Below, in pieces: positions 58,440 to 64,000 of a DNA stretch of 64,000 bases. The notes under the pieces are model-generated. The model did no database searches and was not told where the DNA came from. It saw only the letters and a program-made list of their open reading frames with translations. The stretch comes from Tetragonia tetragonoides. Its lineage: Eukaryota; Streptophyta; Magnoliopsida; Caryophyllales; Aizoaceae. The DNA lies in the NCBI GenBank assembly GCA_038025085.1, contig CM076151.1:11010501-11074500 (forward strand). Reading direction: 5' to 3'. The stretch's first letter is position 1; each line of letters opens with the position of its first letter. Position numbers and translations under genes: made by a program.

Positions 58440-59635
58440 TAAAATTCATCCTATAGGATTGTAAAGTCAAAAATTTTGTTTCTTACTAGATATAGTGAAA
58501 GTGTTGTGCTACCGCGGCTCCTCTTACTATGTAAGATGTTTTGTTTACCAATGCAACTGATTTTCATTAGGAGCATTGAAATATTAATTTTTTAAAAAAT
58601 TATATGGCTAATAATTATAAATTATAAGATTAAACAGGGGAAAAAAATTGTAGTTCATTTAAATTGGTTCCACAAATACTGTTTTATGGCTTTTATGAAA
58701 TGAGACTCTGACATGGCATATTTGGTGCATAAAATTATTTGATGACAAACATATGAGTTTAATTTAATTTTATTTATATTTTTTCGTTAAGATGAGGCAC
58801 AAAGGCATTACACTATGTATATTATATGGGAAAGGGAGATTCAAACTTATAACCTAAGGTTGCACCAAAAAACTTATAACCTAAGGTACCAAAAAAAGGA
58901 TAAAAGTAGTATTGAAATTTTATATGAAAGTGTTTGTGTCATTCCTTATACACAAAAACTTAAAAGAGGCGGACTTTTTCTATAGGGCGGATATGTAGAA
59001 TGGGCCGCGCAGTCCAGTTTCATTTTGGTTTAGGAATAGTCTGCGCCACTGTTTATATCTTTTAACTTCTGTTTTATTGTGCAAATTGAGTATTGCCTCA
59101 ATGGTTTGCCTTCAGCATCGTCCACCCATAGATAACGGGCTCGATTCTCGCCCACAACATCGGCCTTTTAAGAGACCTATTGTTCCTTATAACATAAAAA
59201 ACTATCTACAACTATATAACATAGAGTAAACAATTATTGGGATACACGAACTTTAACACTAGTAATTAAATACAATGGAAAAGCAGAAGGAAACGGTACA
59301 ATTTTCAAATATGGGGAGCACCCGAACTTCCGCTCATCATGGACTGAAGGTTTGCGGGCGCGGACGAGTAGGTCTGTGTCCACCCATGTTGTGTGGACGC
59401 AGATCCAAGAAATAATAAGCCATTATAATTGCAGTACTCCAATAGTAGCCAAGAACGGTGGCAGCCCACCAGATACACCTATCTGAAACCATGTCCATAC
59501 CCAAATTCCACCCGAGATCTTCTGTAGTTGTTGGAAAAACTGCAAAGGTACATCTCTTTCCATAGACGTAGGACGAGTTTAGATCCGCTGTTGTCCATCT
59601 CTCTCTTTCTCTCACTTCCCCAAACTCTTTAAATC
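58440..59635. other. AT-rich intergenic DNA
   Basis: No gene is recognised. Near 59085-59165 a tRNA-like stretch (TCAATGGTTTGCC ... GGGCTCGATTCTCGCCC) may be another SINE remnant. Confidence 0.45.
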
Positions 59636-59639
59636 CCAA

Positions 59640-59858
59640 AAATACACCCTATTTATTAAGAAAAAGTAGGAACTGGACCTCTGTGGTACCGCAGAGGATC
59701 CAAACCCATGCAGGATATATATAGAGGCTAGCATAGTTCCTAGAAGCCAGCAAACACAAGGCATGAGGGGAATGGGGTTTCGAACCAATGACCTTGCATT
59801 AACAAACCACTCGGGAGTAAGCTTACAACCACTAGACCACCACCATTGTTGGTGACTT
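59640..59858 (-). mobile_element. tRNA-derived SINE, second family
   Basis: On the minus strand the head near 59850 carries an A-box-like GGTGGTCTAGTGGTTGTAAG and, about 45 bases on, a B-box GGTTCGAAACCCC. The body contains a small inverted repeat, GGTACCACAGAGG against CCTCTGCGGTACC. It ends in a T-rich stretch. The heads resemble the first SINE family only in the promoter boxes. Confidence 0.65.
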
Positions 59859-60355
59859 TTCATTCATTCATTGAAAGGAAGAGATACATACAAGTCAACC
59901 AAATCGCAAATCAAAGCAAAACCCCACTCTTCATCGCTACGCCCCAACACCGCCCATTTATCAATTCTGTGGGCAACACCATTAGACTCCCTAAAGCAAA
60001 TTACACAATTCAAAAGACTCGACTAAAGCAAGACAATCATCAAACACAACTAAACTAGGACCAAGAAACGAGTTGCAATGTATGGAGTGTACTCATGACA
60101 TTATTTGAGTCCCCTTCAATAGTCACACAACATTCTTTGAGTCCCCTTCTATAATCACCTGCCACCATCCTTTCTCAACCGCACTTCCTAAGCATCTCGA
60201 ACCGCCATAGCCTCTGCAACTTGTTTTAAACCCACCCAGCTACATGTGGCTCTCTCTGTTCCTCTCAATCTAACTGATGTGTGTTTTAAACGCCAAGAGA
60301 GGTAACCCACCCAGCTACATGTGGCTCTCTCTGTTCCTCTGAGAGGTAACACACA
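59859..60355. other. Intergenic DNA with a tandem duplication
   Basis: The block CACCCAGCTACATGTGGCTC plus its flanks (about 70 bases) occurs at 60230-60295 and again at 60303-60365. No gene is visible. Confidence 0.6.
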
Positions 60356-60361
60356 TATTTC

Positions 60362-61372
60362 CATTTTTAGAGAGAGAGGAATGTTGTAGTGAAAAATCTC
60401 TGTTCACCCTCAATCTAAAACATGACAACAATGTCAATAATGGTGATGGTAGTGTTATTGCTACTATCGATGAAAGTAGCAAACTCCCTTTGAATGACCT
60501 TGAACTTTACTGTCCTATTGGGTCATGCCATGGGCTAATGTGCTTTCTTGACATCGTGGCTAATTTGATCTATGAGTTTAACTATTCCGTCTATGCATCC
60601 GGGTTTGGGTTTGTTCCCTCCATCGACGACTATGAAGTTGTCGTCGTGTTACTAGAGGCACGTTTAGCAGGGTTTGAGGGAGGATAAGAAGCGAGTTTTT
60701 GTGTTGTCATTGAAGAGTGATGAGTGGAGGGAATTAGATAGCACTTCTTTTGAAGGAGCATTCGGCCAACAGCTTCTTCTGTTCCTTGAACCATGTCAGG
60801 TGGTTAGCTTCAAGGAAGCTTTATACTGGTTTGTGATTCTTAATGAAGATGAAGGTGATCATTGTTTCTTAAAGTTTGATTTGGTAGAAGAAGTATTCAA
60901 AAGGGTATCCAATCTGAAACAGATCAATAATGATAATGGAAGGAAAGCAGATTATGATCTCAAAGCTTCCATTGGGGTCATTGGGCAAGATAAGCTTTGT
61001 GTTTGTCAGCTATTCAGAAAAAGATGTGTGAATACTATAGTTGAGATGTGGACTTTAGAGCAACATGGTAACTGGGATTCTTGGAAAAAGTTGTTTGATT
61101 TTGAATTGGAGACCGCCGCGTTTTTGGGTTCTTCGTACTCTTGGCATGGCTTACTGGGCTTTATCAATCACAAGGTTCTGCGAAGGGCCAGGGTAGGAGA
61201 ACAACATCATCCACTTGTGCTTGTTGATCCAACTCAAGATGATCCTACATATAATTTCCTGATAGCAGACAAGTCTATAGAGGTCAACTATGTGGCAAAT
61301 TATGTTCCAAGTTTCATTTCCCCTTACAAGTTTAATCAAAGACACCTTCCTATTTCATATAGTATGAAGTAG
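60362..61372 (+). pseudogene. F-box-associated (FBA) domain protein, 5'-truncated and frameshifted
   Basis: Coding texture starts near 60390 (FTLNLKHDNNVNNGDGSV) and runs through CPIGSCHGLMCFLDIVANLI, the usual start of the FBA region. The frame shifts between about 60660 and 60690. The second frame reads VFVLSLKSDEWRELDSTSF, ALYWFVILNEDEGDHCFLKF and WHGLLGFINH, then ends SYSMK at 61372. F-box/FBA proteins are substrate receptors of SCF ubiquitin ligases. The N-terminal F-box is absent, so this copy is probably non-functional even apart from the frameshift. Confidence 0.72.
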
Positions 61373-61375
61373 AAT

Positions 61376-62160
61376 TGTCTATTGTATAGAAAATTTGCTT
61401 ATTATGTATACATGTTGCTTGTCAATATCACATTATAGAGTACAAGCATTCGTCAATGCGAGTTATGATAAACTCATCTAGCTATTTCGTTGATCATCAT
61501 TCTCAATCTACCTATATGCTGAACTATGTTCCTTATCTTGCTTCTCCTCAGTCCTTACTCTATTATGTTCCAAGTTCTAAGGAGAATGATGAGTAAGTTC
61601 TCCGAACCATTGTACAAAACTAACTTTAGTTGCACTGTTGCAGAGTACTGATTAGCAGGTTATAGTTTCAGTTCACGCCAAATAAACTACATGTCTACTA
61701 TGTAATTTACTTTCATACTGTTATGGATTCATAATACTCTATATAATTTCATGTAAACATGGGTAGTTTGAATAAACAGTAGTGAACTAGTGATGATCTC
61801 CCTTGTATAGTTATAATAAGTTCTGTTCTAGTTTGATATTCCATAATTTTGTTAGATGATTCGTCCAAAAAGGACCAAAACATTAGTAATACAATTTAGC
61901 AAACCGCTATAGTTAAGTTACAAGCTAATTATTAATAATAAGAGTCAAAAAAAAAGAAAAAGATTACTTCTAAGTTCAAATTATACATCCTAACATATAC
62001 TCGTCGTAAGGAGATGGTTCCAATCCCACAGTTACAGGATCACTACTTTATAGATCAAGTGGCAACTCGTCCGAGCACCTTTGATTTTTCATAAAAGGAA
62101 CGAACCCAGGAAACATGAGCTCAAGCAGTATGACTACAGAGCATGAACTCTGAAACATTC
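61376..62160. other. AT-rich intergenic DNA
   Basis: The first part may be the 3' flank of the FBA pseudogene. No other feature is seen. Confidence 0.5.
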
Positions 62161-63100
62161 TTAATTAAGTGCTGCAAACCTGTAAATTTCTATGAACTCA
62201 GTCAAGCGTGGATCTGTTCTAGGAACAGAAATGGAACAGAATCGCTTGTGGCTCATGTCGCTTAAATCCCAACCACCAAGTAATTTTTGATTAATCAGGC
62301 AAAAGTTCTTGGTACATGGTATCCTGTATTCGCAACAGTAACTTGGTTTCCTCTTGTATATATCTAGGAAAATACTACTAGTGCAGCTTAACAACCTACC
62401 AAGCTGGTTAAAAATGGACTGTTTAAACTTGCATGATCATCTAGTACAGGAAAAGGCGAAACTAGCGTTTCGACAACTGATAGTGAAAGACAGATATAAG
62501 TTAACTCTGGAGGCAAAGACACTTGCTTGGGTGGGTTTCGACTCAGATCAACAAACATGTGTGGCCTCCCATCAGAAGGCCGCACCAGAATTCTAGCAAG
62601 CCAACCGAACAAGTTCCAAAAAGGGACCTTCGAGACCACTAAATCCATCCCCAAATGTACATTATAGAGCCTCCTCCAAGACCCCTAATTCCCATACTCC
62701 TCCAAACCCCATATCTTCACAATTCCATTGAGCCAAGCACAATAATCCTTGTAAATTTGACACAAAATTTTGGTCGTACCAACAATCAACTTCCCCTAGG
62801 AGTCTAGGAGGTGGTATCTTAAACATCTCCTCTTTCGCCAAATCAAACCCAATTATGTGCGAGTCCTTCACAGCTACACCGGAAAGTTTTGTGACCATGC
62901 AATGGAAGTTCTCATTCACCAATGCCACCCCAGGTCTAACACTAAAATTTCTCATCACCCATCAATCATCATTATCAACCCAAAAGTAAAGCTTTTCATC
63001 ATTTCATTAATCCTGAATCGTCTCCAAACACCCTCCCTCAACGTGAACACACTGATCTCAATAGACCTAGGCCACTCGAAAATCATAATGTGCCAAACAT
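62161..63100 (-). pseudogene. Second F-box-associated domain pseudogene
   Basis: Minus-strand pieces in order: EISVFTLREGVWRRF (about 63060), PGVALVNENFHCMVTKLSG and IIGFDLAKEEMFKIPPPR (62950-62790), then MGMDLVVSKVPFWNLFGWLA and CCEYRIPCTKNF (62654-62300). This is the order of FBA-domain repeats in F-box proteins. At least two frame changes and several stops separate the pieces, and no F-box is seen. It faces away from the 60362-61372 pseudogene. Confidence 0.6.
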
Positions 63101-63344
63101 TAGTCTTGTCATAAGTTATATGCTTCCAAAATTTTCTTTTTGAAGGCTTCCATAATTATTATATGCTTCCCCAATACGGTATATTTTTGGTTTTCCCTTT
63201 GTCTAGGCTTTCTGTGATGGCTAGAACTTGCCAGATCAATTAAGGCAGAACTAGTATGCCAAACATTAGTCTTGTCTTAAGTTGTTTGGTTTAGTGAAAG
63301 CATGTAATTCAAATTTATAATTTTTCAAAAAATAAAATAACTCT

Positions 63345-63460
63345 TTTTTTTTTTGTTCACGACCAAGGGTATTCACCGTTGACCACAGTGACTATCCTCC
63401 GCACTGACTTGTAGACACCTCAAAAAATGGGACAGCTGGCCAAGAAATTCAAAAAATAAA
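63345..63460 (-). mobile_element. Truncated SINE, family of 556-745
   Basis: It begins with the T-run at 63345-63354 and GACCAAGGGTATTCACCGTTG, matching the 3' body of the 556-745 copy through CTGGCCAAG. The tRNA-like head is missing. Confidence 0.65.
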
Positions 63461-64000
63461 ATAACTTAACTCAGGCCGAACCTCTTTCTCTCTCCCCAGC
63501 CCTCCCAGGCCACCAAGTAAGGATTGACTTTTTTAAGTGCGTTGTTTAACACCCTAACCACTATCGTTCGGTGGCTGATGAGTGATGTTGACTACGTTAA
63601 AACCAGTAGCTTGAGGCAAGGATTCAAAAATAATAATAACATAAAAAAATAAATCCAAAGCCTGATTTGTGTAATATTTAAGGATGTGAATTTATACTGC
63701 CCATTAATGATGGGCTCATGGGTGGTCACTTAAGAGTTGTAAATTTTTGTTACTGTATTTTTAGTAGCTCTGTCGATTAGTGAGATTGCCTTTAGAAATG
63801 TTAAAACTTGTTCGCACAAGAGTATTACTTTTTGTATTTGGATACACAATACACTCACGTGACACGTCTATTAAAATCCAAATCAAAATTTACCTACCTA
63901 TATTACTCGTTATTTTCACACAAATACCATCAAATTTGACAATATTTTACTGTTTGAATTGACATTTTTTATATCACAAAACTTACAATTTACAATGGCT
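63461..64000. other. Intergenic DNA
   Basis: No gene or clear repeat is seen to the window edge. Confidence 0.5.

Overview
This is a plant nuclear window, almost certainly from a dicot. It is AT-rich and has spliced genes with GT...AG introns, plant-specific families (EIX2-type receptor-like proteins, class III chitinase, plant mobile domain, PLS-type PPR, F-box/FBA) and dense plant transposons. The species cannot be named from the sequence; a Caryophyllales genome is only a guess. Few genes are intact. Two host genes look complete: an ELO-type fatty acid elongase (minus, 23274-24164) and an EIX2-like receptor-like protein (minus, 47771-50224).

Layout. Bases 1-24200 are a nest of repeated ELO-associated modules: degraded copies flank 1708-6108, one lies at about 6560-9056 continuing at 15220-15712, one at 19262-21866, and the array ends in the intact ELO gene. 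A partial copy lies at about 39795-40850. A hAT element (1708-6108, 8-bp target duplication) and a Mutator-like element (9057-15219, 8-bp target duplication) are inserted in these modules. Uninterrupted module copies elsewhere in the window show the pre-insertion sequence. A third, smaller element (7785-8351, 20121-20676, 39805-39946) interrupts ELO fragments, and the intact ELO gene gives its empty site.

Bases 24300-34590 and 40850-51990 are two copies of a unit of about 10 kb. Each runs: non-coding module, 3' fragment of a class III chitinase, truncated RLP, full-length EIX2-like RLP, upstream module, and part of a MITE. In the first copy the long RLP is frameshifted; in the second it is open. 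A Copia-type element carrying only gag-protease sits in the second unit (41774-44539). Between the units lie an RLP fragment and the 5' part of another, multi-intron RLP.

Bases 52000-64000 are a graveyard of fragments: PPR, an internally deleted hAT element (55697-58080), an ABCG transporter, two F-box/FBA pseudogenes on opposite strands, and several tRNA-derived SINEs.

The most notable object is the 6.2-kb Mutator-like element. It carries two convergent spliced genes: a MULE transposase fused by splicing to an OTU cysteine-protease domain, and a plant mobile domain (PMD) gene. Each gene appears to start in an extended terminal inverted repeat with a short first exon. In both, the first intron holds a GC-rich hairpin and an (ATT)n tract. 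Both genes carry disabling mutations here.
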